A stretch of 64,000 bases of DNA from Cyrtodaria siliqua (GCA_037043455.1 JAWPHD010000129.1:564927-628926); one strand, 5' to 3'. Shown: positions 1-11,952, numbered from the stretch's first letter. Notes: generated by a model not told the origin, from the letters alone. Program-made: numbers and translations.

Positions 1-1520
1 TTTGAACTATACAAATCAGTGGTAAATACAATTTGCTTTAAACTATACAAATCAGTGGTAAATACAATTTGCTTTAAACTATACAAATCAGTGGTAAATA
101 CAATTTGCTGTGAACTATACAAATCGGTAGTAAATACAATTTGCTTTTAACTATACAAATCAGTAGTAAATACAGTTTGCTTTGAACTATACAAAGCAGT
201 AGTAAATACAATTTGCTTTGAACTACAAATCAGTGGTAAATATAATTTGCTTTGAACTATACAAATCAGTGGTAAATACAATTTCCTTTGAACTATACAA
301 ATCAGTAGTAAATACAATTTGTTTTGAACTATACAAATCAGTAGTAAATACAATTTGCTTTGAACTATACAAATCAGTGGTAAATACAATTTGCTTTGAA
401 CTATACACATCAGTAGTAAATACAATTTGTTTTGAACTATACAAATCAGTAGTAAATACAATTTGCTTTGAACTATACAAATCAGTGGTAAGTACAATTT
501 GCTTTGAACTATACACATCAGTAGTAAATACAATTTGCTTTGAACTATACAAATCGGTAGTAAATACAATTTGCTTTTAACTATACAAATCAGTAGTAAT
601 AACAGTTTGCTTTGAACTATACAAAGCAGTAGTAAATACAATTTGCTTTGAACTACAAATCAGTGGTAAATATAATTTGCTTTGAACTATACAAATCAGT
701 GGTAAATACAATTTCCTTTGAACTATACAAATCAGTGGTAAATACAATTTCCTTTGAACTATACAAGTCAGTGGTAAATACAATTTGCTTTGAACTATAC
801 ACATCAGTAGTAAATACAATTTGTTTTTAACTATACAAATCAGTGGTAAATATACTTTGCTTTGAACTATACAAATCAGTAGTAAATACAATTTGCTTTG
901 AACTATACAAATCAGTAGTAAATACAATTTGCTTTGAACTATACAAATCAGTAGTAAATACAATTTGCTTTGAACTATACAAATCAGTGGTAAATACAAT
1001 TTGATTTGAACTATACAAATCAGTGGTAAATATAATTTGCTTTGAACTATACAAATCAGTAGTAAATACAATTTGCTTTGAACTATACAAATCAGTGGTA
1101 AATATAATTTTCTGTGAACTATACAAATCAGTAGTAAATACAATTTTCTGTGAACTATACAAATCAGTGGTAAATACAATTTGCTTTGAACTATACAAAT
1201 CAGTAGTAAATACAATTTGCTTTGAACTATACAAATCAGTGGTAAATACAATTTGATTTGAACTATACAAATCAGTGGTAAATATAATTTGCTTTGAACT
1301 ATACAAATCAGTAGTAAATACAATTTGCTAACTATACAAATCAGTAGTAAATACAATTTGCTTTGAACTATACAAATCAGTAGTAAATACAATTTGCTTT
1401 GAACTATACAAATCAGTAGTAAATACAATTTGCTTTGAACTATACAAATCAGTAGTAAATACAATTTTCTGTGAACTATACAAATCAGTAGTAAATACAA
1501 TTTTCTGTGAACTATTCAAA
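1..1520. repeat. 36-bp satellite array
   Basis: About 42 head-to-tail copies of a 36-bp unit containing AACTATACAAATCAGT and GGTAAATACAATTTGC. Because 36 is a multiple of 3, all frames stay open for long stretches, and the apparent proteins are artefacts. There is higher-order structure: a variant unit missing a TA (near 224 and 654) recurs at a 430-bp spacing (11x36+34), and the variant TTGATTTG recurs at 1001 and 1253 (7x36). The array runs off the left edge and ends in MITE sequence at about 1521. Confidence 0.97.
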
Positions 1521-1625
1521 TAATTGTTAATAATGATTGTCAGATATGCACGTTATGTAGAAAAACAAATGAGACACAGCAAGTTTTATAAAACAAAAAT
1601 CAACATTAGCATGTGTCCCTTTAAA
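1521..1625. mobile_element. Right end of a TTAAAGGGACACAC MITE
   Basis: The sequence ends GCATGTGTCCCTTTAA, the reverse complement of the terminal motif of the MITE family seen at 8867, 19802 and 32509. The stretch before it (TGTAGAAAAACAAATGAGACAC) resembles the interior of those copies, for example TGTAGAAAAACTACCGGGACAC near 9109. No left end is visible because the satellite occupies that side. Confidence 0.55.
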
Positions 1626-1779
1626 TATAACAATGATCAACAGTGTATACAAACAAAAAATAAATATAAACCTAAATAAGTAAAACTGCCTTCTTTTTTT
1701 TTAAAAAACAAAGAAGATAATTATTTACTAGTTGCAGTCATGGGACTACACTAGGTAAACACTTCTTGTGCCAAACTGA

Positions 1780-2008
1780 ATGTGCTTTACCAGTAGATTG
1801 CCTATCACCACTGCTGGTTTGAATCCCACTGAGAGCACGTCTTGTCAAGTGAGAGTGTTGATTCTTACAGATGGTGAGAGGTATACAGTACTGGTTCTAC
1901 CCTGGAAGAATGGAGTGGTCTGCCTCTACCACAAAAACAAATGACAGCCATAAATGGCCTAACATGTGCTAAAAATGAAGTAAAACAGCATTCAAGCAAA
2001 CTGCCCAT
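1780..2008 (+). mobile_element. tRNA-derived SINE, family A, copy 1
   Basis: A B-box-like GGTTTGAATCC at 1816-1826 is followed by a body shared with 24063-24210 and 38776-38970. Shared stretches include AGGTATACAGTACTGGTTCT, TGGTCTGCCTCTACCAC and AACATGTGCTAAAAATGA. The Pol III B-box-like motif plus three dispersed copies supports a tRNA-derived SINE. The A box is not clear in this copy. Confidence 0.7.
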
Positions 2009-2762
2009 GATTGTATTATATATTACTTTCCACTCAACAATGTAAATGTTTCCTTTTAAGATGTGCACAACATACCTGTTTAAGAAATAAAATATTTCCA
2101 GTGGGTTAATATTGTGCAAGATCAATACCAGGTGGGCGGGACTTGAAGATCATCAATCTGTTTTTAAGTCACAAAACCAGGCTTTGATTTTGCACAATAT
2201 AAACCAGCTGGAAATATTTTGTTTTTATCTGACATGGAGTTTTATGTATAGCGATCTAATACACAATTTGTTTTGAGCGGAAACAATACAAACAATTTTC
2301 ACAACTAGAACAACATTGGATGTTCATCTCTCAACATCAAATAAAGAAAATACACAGCTTCATCCTATTTTTAACAATTTGAATTTATTGTTGGAATGTA
2401 AATTTGCATTAAAAAAACGTAATCTTTATTTTGCATGTTTTCTGACATTTAAAATGGCGCCTTAACGGTCAATGGATGTGACATCAGAGGTATTGATAGG
2501 TCATTTTATACCTCCTCAATAACCAGTCAGCATTGTATTTTAATAAACTATTTTAGATTAAATAGTATGCACCCTGAAAAAGCATACAACCTTAAAAATG
2601 AACTTTAATTATGGTATAGATATATCAAGTTATAAAATAAATAAGTTTGTATTGACCAATTCTGTGCCTTTTCCTGGATATTAGAAGTAAAATAACAGGA
2701 CACAAAATGTAAACACATCATTTTGGTTAAAAATACAGAAAAATATGAACTGTTCAACTACA
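2009..2762. other. AT-rich non-coding, no gene seen
   Basis: No coding signal or recognised repeat structure is seen here. Confidence 0.5.
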
Positions 2763-3030
2763 TTATCATGCAGCTATACACTTGTCTGCCCGATAAAGAG
2801 ATTACCTAATAGCTTTTGTTTTATTAGGAAGTGCTGAATAAAGCAAATGCATGCGGAAAACCTTAAATTGGCATGTTTAATAGGATAAAAAGAATATTAT
2901 ATCTGTGAATTTTTCTATCGCGTTTATTAGGCTCGAAACAAAAACGTAGAATAGCTCAGTAGAGCATTGCTATGCTTTGTTTTCTAAGCCTCATCTTATA
3001 AACTTGATAGTCAAAGGCACTGACATAATA
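2763..3030. mobile_element. Dispersed element related to 47266-47673
   Basis: Shares an ordered series of motifs with the element at 47266-47673: ATCATGCAG near the start, CCTAATA and TTTTATTAGG, then GTTTATTAGGCTCG, TTTTCTAAGCCTC and ATAAACTTGATA, followed by CACTGACATA. It is a diverged non-autonomous copy with no open frame. Confidence 0.6.
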
Positions 3031-3299
3031 TTGTCTATGTAGATGGATGTTCCATGGAAACCGGTGTCGTCTGCTGTCTTAAGCACTCCTATAAGTTAGA
3101 GATTGCCTACATGTACAATCATGCCTTCTCAATAAAATATGAAAACAAAAAGCACCTTTTAAAAGTAGTACGTCAATCTTTGAGGCCTAATTTGTTTAAA
3201 AACATTCAAAAGTATGAAATGACCAATTTAAGACATGAAATAGTTCATTGATATATAGATGGAACATTAACAGTGAACCAACAAGAAATATCACTGTAA

Positions 3300-4030
3300 G
3301 TGATAAATGTCCCCCGAAGTGTCCTTTGACCTCTAAGTATGACCTTGACCTTGGAGCCATGGACCTGGATTTTGTGCACGACACGTCGTTTGGTTGTGGT
3401 GAGCACTTGTGCCAAGTTATTTGAAAATCCGTCCAGGCACGCAAAAGTTATTGACCGGACACGATTTGACCTTTGACCTCTAAGTGTGACCTTGACCTTG
3501 GGCCACAGACCTGGATTTTGTGCGCGACACATTGTCTTGTGGTGAGCATTTGTGCTAAGTTATTCGGACACGATTTGACCTTTGACCTCTAAGTGTGACC
3601 TTGACCTTGGGCCACAGACCTGGATTTTGTGCGCGACACATCGTCTTGTGGTGAGCATTTGTGCTAAGTTATTTGAAAATCCGTCTATGAATGCCAGAGT
3701 TATTGATCGGACACAATTTGACTTTTGACCTCCAAGTGTGACCTTGACCTTGAAGACCTGGGTTTTGCGCGCGAAACATCGTCTTGTTGTGGTGATCACT
3801 TGTGCCAAGTTATTTAAGAATCCCTGCAGGGGTTGTGACGTTACGGTCCGGACACGAAATTGAGTACCTATTTTTGACCTATAAACTTCAAGTGTGACCT
3901 TGACCTTTGAGGTACGGACCTGGGTTTTGCACGCGACACATCGTCTTGTTATGGTGATCACTTGTGCCAAGTTATTTAAAAATCCCTGCAGGGGTTGTGA
4001 CGTTACGGTCCGGACACGAAATTGCATACC
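3300..4030. repeat. Tandem units of ~110-160 bp rich in TGACCTTGACCTT
   Basis: Five degenerate units each contain GTGACCTTGACCTT, then GACCTGGATTTTGTGCGCGA, then CTTGTGCCAAGTTATTT and GGACACGA. Open frames on both strands here are by-products of the repetition. Two units carry exact TGACCTTTGACCT (3467-3479 and 3576-3588). A related single unit is found at 46540-46700. The layout resembles the tandem cores of bivalve pearl-type elements, but no ACGG microsatellite end is seen. Confidence 0.85.
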
Positions 4031-4624
4031 TATTTTTACTACAGAACCTGTACAACTGTATGGATCAGTGATGAGGAACAACTGTACAAATGTTGTTGAG
4101 TATAGGTAAGTTGTAAGTTATGGCCCAGGGTAGGTTACATTTTGTGGAAAGAGGCATAACTATGTAAGGATTGGAAATTTAGTTATGGAACCTTGTGGGA
4201 CTTCTAAGGAACAATTAAATGATTAAAGTTTTATGACCTTTGCAGGTTATTAACCAGGTAAGGTTGCAAGTTAAAGGGACACACACAATCTTCCTTTATT
4301 GTCACCTAAATTGATTTAAAAGCAAGTGTCTTCTTTGCAATTTTAAGTGAAAGTTAATCTGGAAAGGTTTTATAAGCAATTTATTTATTTTCAAAACAGA
4401 TTTCTTGAAATGGAATGAATGAATCCTTCAACAGCTTAGCTCATGGCCAAATCTACATATTCAAACTTTAAACTTCATGCTCCTTTTAACATATTATAGC
4501 CAATTATCTATTAATTTACTATCTAAGAGATACGATCTGTATGTAATTATAATGAATTTTCAGATTTTCTAAAAAATATCCTAACATCCTTTCTCTAACT
4601 ACAAAGTTTTATACTAAAAAAGAA
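4031..4624. other. Non-coding; partial MITE left end at about 4271
   Basis: TTAAAGGGACACACACAATC at about 4272 matches the left terminus of the MITE family at 19802 and 32509. No matching right end is recognised. No gene is seen. Confidence 0.5.
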
Positions 4625-4798
4625 TTGAATTGAAGTTTATGTCGCACCAACAGCTAAGGTCATATGGAGACTTTCCAGCTTCCATTGGTGGAGGTGCATG
4701 GACGGGCACCTGGGGAACCACCGATGTTCTGCAAGCTAAGCGGTGAGGGGCAAGTATTTTCAAGTCAGAGACTAACCACTCGGCCACGAACGCCCCTC
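4625..4798 (-). mobile_element. tRNA-Ser-derived SINE, family B, shortened copy
   Basis: Matches the fuller copy at 28850-29114: GTCGCACCAACAGCTAAGG, CTTTCCAGCTTCCATTGGT, and the tRNA-like end AACCACTCGGCCACGAACGC. Read on the minus strand the tRNA-like head comes first. The segment holding the B box is deleted here, so this copy should be transcriptionally dead. Confidence 0.75.
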
Positions 4799-5961
4799 AT
4801 AATACTAAAGAAAATTCAGAAAATTCAGAAAATTCTAAATAGGAATTAGAAAGGACATGAAGTAGACACCTTTTTTAAGATGTTTTGCTTGTTTTGATGT
4901 GTGAAAATATATAGATTGTAGTGTATTCCTTTAAAGTTTATTTGAAAGTGGCATTACTCTGTGAAAAAAAGCTGGGGTTATAGAAGTGTGACTATTTATA
5001 ATATATGGTAAGGAACAACTGTATACAGTTCTATGACCATATATCACACTTTGCAAGTTATGACCAGGTTTGGGTGACACTTTTAACATTGTTGAAAGGT
5101 GCATTACTCTGTAAAAACTGAAAACTTAGTTACAAAACCTGTGTAACTGTGAAAGTGACGAGACACAAATGTATAAAGTATCATGAACATAATGTTACAC
5201 ACAAGTTATGACCAAGGCTGAGTCAACCTCCACTGTTGAAGTTCTCTAAAATAGGATTGAACGTAAGAAAACACCTGATGACCTTATCTTGGACTTCTCA
5301 AACACATCCAACATTCTGGCATAAATGCTGCAGCTGTATACATTTCTATGCAGATAGTTAAGTGATTTGTTTGCCGGTATTGTCCTTTCAATATGGTTCT
5401 TCCATGACAAGTCTGAAGAATGCAGTAGGTTGAGTGGTCTACCTGGTCCTTTGCAATTTATATCTTGGACTAGTAACTTAAAGTTAAAAGCATTTATTGT
5501 TGCGATTTTAATGATCTAGGTGTTTGACCGTCATGAGGGAGTTAAACCTGCTTAAGTTGTGTGCAAGTCTTGTATTGGTTTGATAATATGGTTTACAGAA
5601 GGAAGTCATCAGGCAAGATTCTAATGGTTGTTTCAAACTTGGTGGTCATATTTTGTCTCCAATGTCATTCACATATTGAATGAACATGAGAGGAACGAGG
5701 GGACCTCAGACAGAATGTTGGATGCCGATGAAGACTCCCTATCAAGAAATACTTTTTGCTACTCAGATGACAAGAGTCTGGCCTCTATCCATCTGTTTGA
5801 ATTCCTTGTGATACCATGGTGCCATAACTAGTCAAGTTTAAACATATTTGTTTTACATTGATTGCGAAACAAGCTCTTGCAATGTATACTAAACACTCTC
5901 GATGGCTTTCTGGGAAGAATCAGTACTAAGCAATGTGGATTAATTATCTTGATAAATAACG
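4799..5961. other. Non-coding, no gene seen
   Basis: AT-rich sequence with weak internal repetition (AACTGT/TATGACCA motifs around 4980-5210). No convincing exon is seen. The short open frame at 5628-5831 has no recognisable domain. Confidence 0.5.
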
Positions 5962-6033
5962 CGAACACAGCAAGGATCGAACCTGCGACCTATTAATCTG
6001 GAGTCCAACGCTCTACCACTGGACCATGCATTC
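5962..6033 (-). tRNA. tRNA-Trp(CCA)-like sequence, probably a pseudogene
   Basis: Read on the minus strand: a fully paired 7-bp acceptor (GAATGCA with TGTGTTC, allowing G-T), A box TGGTCCAGTGGTAGAGC, anticodon loop CTCCAGA (anticodon CCA), and T arm GCAGGTTCGATCCTTGC that pairs completely. The anticodon stem has two mismatches, the D stem one, and no T-run terminator follows closely. It could be a diverged tRNA gene, a tRNA pseudogene or the head of an unrecognised SINE. Confidence 0.5.
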
Positions 6034-7100
6034 CACAAGTGTTATAACATGAGGAGGAAAAATTGATGTAGCAATCAATACTTTTGAAAGGTCATCGAGC
6101 ATTTTCTTGTGGTCCATCCTTAGTGCTTAGAACTTCATTAGTAGAAAACAGTTGGATCTCACACAATTATGAGTGATTAGCACAAAAAGTTTTCTGATAA
6201 TGTCCTACGATGGGGCAGTGGGGATGTTCAAATGTCGCATTATCTGGCTGAAGATGATTTGCTTCATAGTTTTGCATAGAATGTAGGTCACTGATAACTG
6301 GTCTGTTGTTGTCGATCTTATTGAATTTTGTGGTAACTTTCACCAATCTGTTGATTCTTTGACTGTGTTGTATTTCTTCTCCAATATAGGAGCTTTAATG
6401 GCCGTCACCAGGACTTTATTTTCATCTTTGCTTTGGTTTATTTTATCATAAGTCATATCAAGTGTTGCACAAAAATTCTTCTTCCAATCTAAGAACTGGG
6501 TATAAGGTACTTCATGTGATTTGTTTCCTGTTCCATGGCATATAACAAATCAGGACTCTTGTTTTGGTATATCTATGAGACAATAACTAGGAGACAGTAT
6601 ATATCCAATTATTAAAAACTTAAACAACTAACATACCATTGTTCTGAAGGCTATGTGCACAGAAATCAGGGTTCAAATTTAACACTTATTTACTTGCTAA
6701 ATGCAAGTAGATATTTGCAGATTGTAAGTAGAAAATATTAGTACTTGCTAAATTTTACAAGTAATAAAAGAAACCCACTAAGTCTAAATCTAAATTTATT
6801 CACTGAACAGATTCATCAAACTTAGTAAAATAGGTGCATAGTAAGTATAATGATACATTATTAACTTGTTGCATCTAGCTGAGTGTTAAAATGTCATCAT
6901 TTACATGTCTAGCATTCCTGCTACGGTAAATGGAAGGCTCTAAATTATTAATTAATGCAAGTGAGCAAGTAGAAAATATTGGCACTTAATTTTTTCAGCA
7001 AGTGGCTAAAATATTCAATTTGATCCCTGAGAAATGTAATAACTTGTTATTTCTCTTTTCACATATCAGTAACTTGTTTTTCTGACAAATGAATGATTGT
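6034..7100. other. Downstream flank of the TRIM-like gene
   Basis: Probably contains the 3' UTR of the minus-strand gene whose stop codon is at 7101-7103. A candidate poly(A) signal (AATAAA on the minus strand) is at 6795-6800, about 300 bp past the stop. This is a weak call, since such hexamers are common in AT-rich DNA. Confidence 0.35.
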
Positions 7101-8433
7101 TTATTTTATGACCAAGTCAAACATCTTGATGTAATCAGTGTCCCTCATCAAAATGATGAATCTGTCATTCAGTCTATCATAAAGCAGTGCCTGAGGCAAA
7201 TTTATCCCATCTTTTTCCTCCAGTATCACACCAATCTTCCGGCCATCCTTGTCAATCTGCGTCACATTGTTGGAGTAGAATCCAGAGGCAAATATGGTGT
7301 TTTCAGTCACACAGATTCCTCGAAGACTCTTCATATCAGGGTCGGTGAAATTCCATTGCCTTTTTCCATGCCTGTCCATAGTTAATAATCCCTTAGTGTC
7401 AGTTATATAGACATCAGTACTGTTGTAACTAACAGCAAGAGTCAATGGGGTTATTTCCTTCAAAATAGTTTGAAGGAGAATACCAGACAAATCATAAACT
7501 CGAACTTGTCCTGGCCCTTCACCTTTCTTACCTTGACCACCACAGCATACAAACAACTCATCATTTTTGTAAGCCAAACCTCTACAAAGCTCCCCCACTT
7601 TGATTGACCGTGTCAGTCTTAGTTTAACTTTAACTGATACAAATTGGATTTTCCTTTCAGACGTCAATGTTACGGCTACTTCTCTAGGTCCAGTACTGGC
7701 AACTTCATATGGCGACCTTCGGAAATCACAATGGTCAGTCACTACATAGGAATTACTAAGCCTTTTCAGTCTTTTATTATTCCAGTCAGTAATCAAAACC
7801 GTGCCATCACTAAGTTGACAAGATCCATTTATGTCACATGTTGATTTGTCATCTACAAGTTTTACATTGTACTCTCCAGCAAGAGAAGCTGCCCCATTGA
7901 ATGATTCTGCCAGTGACTCTATTTTACTTCTAAATGTCTCAATGGATTTAACTGTCAGTACATTTGGAATTATATCTACAGTTCCATTAGACATTTCCTG
8001 TGCATCATTCTCAGAATATTGCTTGACTGTACATTTGCATTTCATTGCATTAGCAAACAGTTTATATTCGTTTTCTTCTTTGTTTGGATCAATTTCGTCA
8101 ATTGTTGTATCAAGTGATAAAAGTTGTTTATCAATGGCATCGACTTCTTCTTGGATCCTATCTTCTTGTGGAGCGAACATTTTGCATACTTGGTCAGTTG
8201 CTGCATGTTCCATGTCATCTAGAAGTTTGTTTGCTTCTTCTCTGAAACTCCGAACTCTGGACATAGTCATAGACTTCTTACTGTCAAACTTTGTTTGAGA
8301 CAAAAGTCTTGCTGATCTGAGTTTTTCTAGGTCAGATTTTGTCAACATTGCATCACTCTTAATTTGACTATACTCAAGACTGGTCTTAAAGCCTTTGACT
8401 GTATGTAGGAGGTACTCAATTCCTTGGCATAAC
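7101..8433 (-). CDS. TRIM-like protein exon 2: coiled coil plus NHL-type propeller
   Basis: Second and last coding exon of a RING-less TRIM-like protein. The acceptor is TTTACAG at 8434-8440. The first base completes the split Arg codon of exon 1, so the two exons give one 560-residue protein ending with TAA at 7101-7103. Residues ~118-290 are helical and charged (LEKLRSARLLSQTK..., REEANKLLDDMEH), fitting a coiled coil. Residues ~305-560 hold blade-like repeats such as DGTVLITDWNNKRLKRL, STDVYITDTKGLLTMDR, NTIFASGFYSNNVTQID and RFIILMRDTDYIKMFDL, typical of NHL-type beta-propellers. Propellers in this family bind protein or RNA partners; the ligand here is unknown. Expanded B-box/NHL families are common in bivalves and are often linked to immunity, but that role is inference. 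No frame damage is seen. Confidence 0.88.
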
Positions 8434-8866
8434 CTGTAAATATATAGTATATAAATAACCTTTTAATATATTAATACTTACAGAAGAAAACAATCACTGT
8501 GTGTTTAAAAATTAAATATGAAAATAAAAAGTTTCAAAGAACTTTACTGAACATATATAGTATCTTGACATATTCGTTCAAATATAGGCATTTTCTTGTG
8601 TTAGTCATTTCGCAGAAAGGGGACACTAGAGTTGGTTTTAAAGCATTATAACTTAAGAACTTCATGAGCTTAAGGATATTAAGGAGCAACTTGCAATCTC
8701 TTCAAATGACATTGAATTTGAACAGATAGAACTTTAAGATATTTCACTTCTAAAACTTACTTAATTGCCAAATTTAAGCTATTCTGGTTTATTGGGTAAA
8801 ACTTGAAAAAACCCAGAGCTTTTGAAAAAAACAAAAAACAGATGTCTCCTCCCACTGAAAATCTTG

Positions 8867-9140
8867 TTAAAGAGACACACGGCAATCTTGAAGTCTTATC
8901 AGGCATTAAATTAGCCTCTTGATTTTGATTTTAAATCTGCTTGCATATATTTAAATACATTTTTAAGTTTTCAACTTTTCTTCGTTTTTCAACAATAGGT
9001 TTGAATATATTATTGGTGCAATATAATCAACAGTTGATAATATGCAAAAATAATTTGCTTTATACTATTCTTATAAATAATATTAGTGATTGAACAAATG
9101 CAATTTATGTAGAAAAACTACCGGGACACCATATCAAGAT
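8867..9140. mobile_element. MITE with TTAAAGAGACACAC left end
   Basis: Starts TTAAAGAGACACACGGCAATC, the family terminus. The interior (TTTTAAATCTGCTTGCATAT, AATAATTTGCTTTATACTAT) is shared in part with the copy at 32509-33070 and with sequence near 15510. The right side is decayed. Confidence 0.6.
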
Positions 9141-10638
9141 TGTCATGAAGATATGTCTGTTGGTGGATAGGGTGCATCTTCAAACCACTTCTCCTCAGAA
9201 ACTGTTTGTTCAAGTGTTATTAAGCTTTACATGGATGAGCCATAGGTCAATGATTTCAAATTTATTAAAACTAGGTCAACGCAACATGCAAATGGCCACC
9301 AATAACATTAAAAAATCTTCTTCTCAAGAAGCATTGAACATATTTTAACAGTTTTTGTTTGTAAATGATCGCCAACCCCTAGACTATCAAGTTTGTTCGA
9401 ATGAATTCCCTGAAGTAAAAAAATGACCATGTCCCGCAGGTCCAAAGTTTTTATATAGATAGATTTTTTATTTTCTCCAATATACAGAAGAGGGGTCACA
9501 TGTTTTAAATAGACCTATGTAGGGAAAAGCTAATTTATTGCATGTATTTTATAAGCTTATGGTCGGTCCTCTACCAAGTCTGTTCAAATGGTGACCCTCA
9601 GGTCAAATCTGGCCTACACAGGGGGTCACAGTTTTGCGTAGCGTTATATAGGAAAATCTCAAAAAATATTCTTCAAGACTACAAGAGCTAGAGGTCTGAT
9701 CTTTATGAAACCTGACCAGATTGTTGATATAATGAAACCTCAGACAAGTTGGGAAACCATCTAGTTTGGATTAGTAACACCAGAGTTATGACTCTTGATT
9801 TAATGTAAAATGCTATATTTTGCTTTGGTACCCCCCCCCCCCCCACCCCACCCCACCCCACCCCACACACACGCACCCACCTACCCCCTACAGGAGAGAA
9901 GTAGTTGTTGTAGTATATGTATATATAAATAGAAGGCTGGAAACTAATTTCACACTCGTTTTTTTTTTAGATTTTTTCTTATTTTCTTACCTCTGGTCTG
10001 TGTGTAAATGTCACTCAGCGATTGGATCAGGTATACATTTTTCGTCGTTTCTACAATATTGGTTTAATGACTTGGAAATCCATCAACAATTACAAACAAA
10101 TCCCAGACAAGACGGAGGTCTGCACAGAAAAGACAATATTTACGAACCCGTCACGCGACAGTCATGCGACAGGTACCGAGTGCATTGAATCTAATTTAAA
10201 TTTCCCACTGTTCTCATAGTTCGTTTACATTTACAGGTAAAGGTCACTTTTTATATATTATAAGGAAATAAAAGAATATTCATATGAAAGTGTTGTAAGA
10301 TAGTTATTTAACATTCAGCTTTTATGAAAAATTATAGTTTATGTACAAAACATTGTTCGTAAAAGTATAGCTGTATTTATAAGCATAGCAGGTCAATGCA
10401 TCTATTTATATTATTTATATATACATATACTACAACTCTATTTCTTCTTCTCTCTATCCCTCTTCTCTCTCTCCTGTAGGGTGGGGAGCCTGTGGGTTAC
10501 AGTATAATTTTGCTAGAACATGTAAATAAGGTCAGGTAGTACTGTGTCACACAGTATAAATACAACCTGACCGTATATACAATTCTATGGTTTATTATGG
10601 AAGGGTATACTTTATTTGCTTTACGTTTACCTTAGTTA
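9141..10638. other. Intronic non-coding sequence with a C-rich tract
   Basis: No exon signal is seen. It contains a run of 14 C at 9831-9844 followed by ACCCC repeats and CACACA to about 9880. On the minus strand this is a string of G runs able in principle to form a G-quadruplex. Confidence 0.55.
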
Positions 10639-11952
10639 GGGTGATACTATTCCCCGGTCGAATTCCCGGTTACTTCCCGGTTAAAACCCGGTTGAAAAGG
10701 GGTGGCAAATGTGATGAGTGTGTTGATGTTTCAGATGTTTTAATGACATGTATGTCTTATATATGTATTCATTTTTCCATAATCTATAAAAAACATGTTG
10801 AGAAAAAAAAAGAAAGTAGTTTAATTAAGTGTTGAATATTGGTGTTTTTTCACGATAATTTGACTGGTTTTGGCAATTCCCGGTTCAGTTTCTGATACAT
10901 TTAAAGGATAACAATGCCTTAATAATTTATAAGTTATTGTTTTATTTCATAATATATGGTATTATTAACACATAACAATAATAAAAATAGAAATAAAACA
11001 GAAAATAAACGTTTTATTGATTCATTTCCAACACCTGTATTTCGTGTAAGGAAAGCCGTAGAAATTACAGGTGAAGCGTTATTTCTGCACGTCGTGAGAA
11101 ACAGATTTTTAAACCCTTATTCCCAATGTTGTATTAATTATACAATCTCTACACAGAGTTGTCGTTCTTTGCATGCACATACCTCTGGGAGAGGTATTGT
11201 TAATTATATTGTATTATTTCAATTTTACAGCTTGAATGCTTTTGTCCACTTAAATGTTAATGGGTATGAAACTATATGTTATTGAGCCTGAAACTGGGTG
11301 ATACTATTCCCCGGTCGAATTCCCGGTTACTTCCCGGTTAAAACCCGGTTGAAAAGGGGTGGCAAATGTGATGAGTGTGTTGATGTTTCAGATGTTTTAA
11401 TGACATGTATGTCTTATATATGTATTCATTTTTCCATAATCTATAAAAAACATGTTGAGAAAAAAAAAGAAAGTAGTTTAATTAAGTGTTGAATATTGGT
11501 GTTTTTTCACGATAATTTGACTGGTTTTGGCAATTCCCGGTTCAGTTTCTGATACATTTAAAGGATAACAATGCCTTAATAATTTATAAGTTATTGTTTT
11601 ATTTCATAATATATGGTATTATTAACACATAACAATAATAAAAATAGAAATAAAACAGAAAATAAACGTTTTATTGCTTCATTTCCAACACCTGTATTTC
11701 GTGTAAGGAAAGCCGTAGAAATTACAGGTGAAGCGTTATTTCTGCACGTCGTGAGAAACAGATTTTTAAACCCTTATTCCCAATGTTGTATTAATTATAC
11801 AATCTCTACACAGAGTTGTCGTTCTTTGCATGCACATACCTCTGGGAGAGGTATTGTTAATTATATTGTATTATTTCAATTTTACAGCTTGAATGCTTTT
11901 GTCCACTTAAATGTTAATGGGTATGAAACTATATGTTATTGAGCCTGAAACT
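10639..11952 (+). repeat. Tandem direct duplication, 2 x 657 bp
   Basis: Two adjacent copies (10639-11295 and 11296-11952) are almost identical; one visible difference is GATTCATTTCC versus GCTTCATTTCC. Each begins GGGTGATACTATTCCCCGG and carries several CCGGTT/CCCGGTT motifs in its first 60 bp. The first ~465 bp of each copy is the same terminus found inverted at 16454-16917 and again in plus orientation at 16962-17425. The short open frames inside look like chance. Confidence 0.95.

Noticed and set aside
147..1519. Several long open frames on both strands (for example 307 codons)
   Set aside because: They follow the 36-bp tandem unit (12 codons) in every frame; no real protein signal.
1..1520. 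CRISPR-like array
   Set aside because: No unique spacers; units are contiguous and the genome is eukaryotic.
7831..8298. 155-codon plus-strand frame
   Set aside because: Shadow of the TRIM-like exon on the opposite strand.
10639..11952. Two 657-bp repeats as LTRs of a retrotransposon
   Set aside because: They are directly adjacent with nothing between, and the nearby RT is of the non-LTR type.
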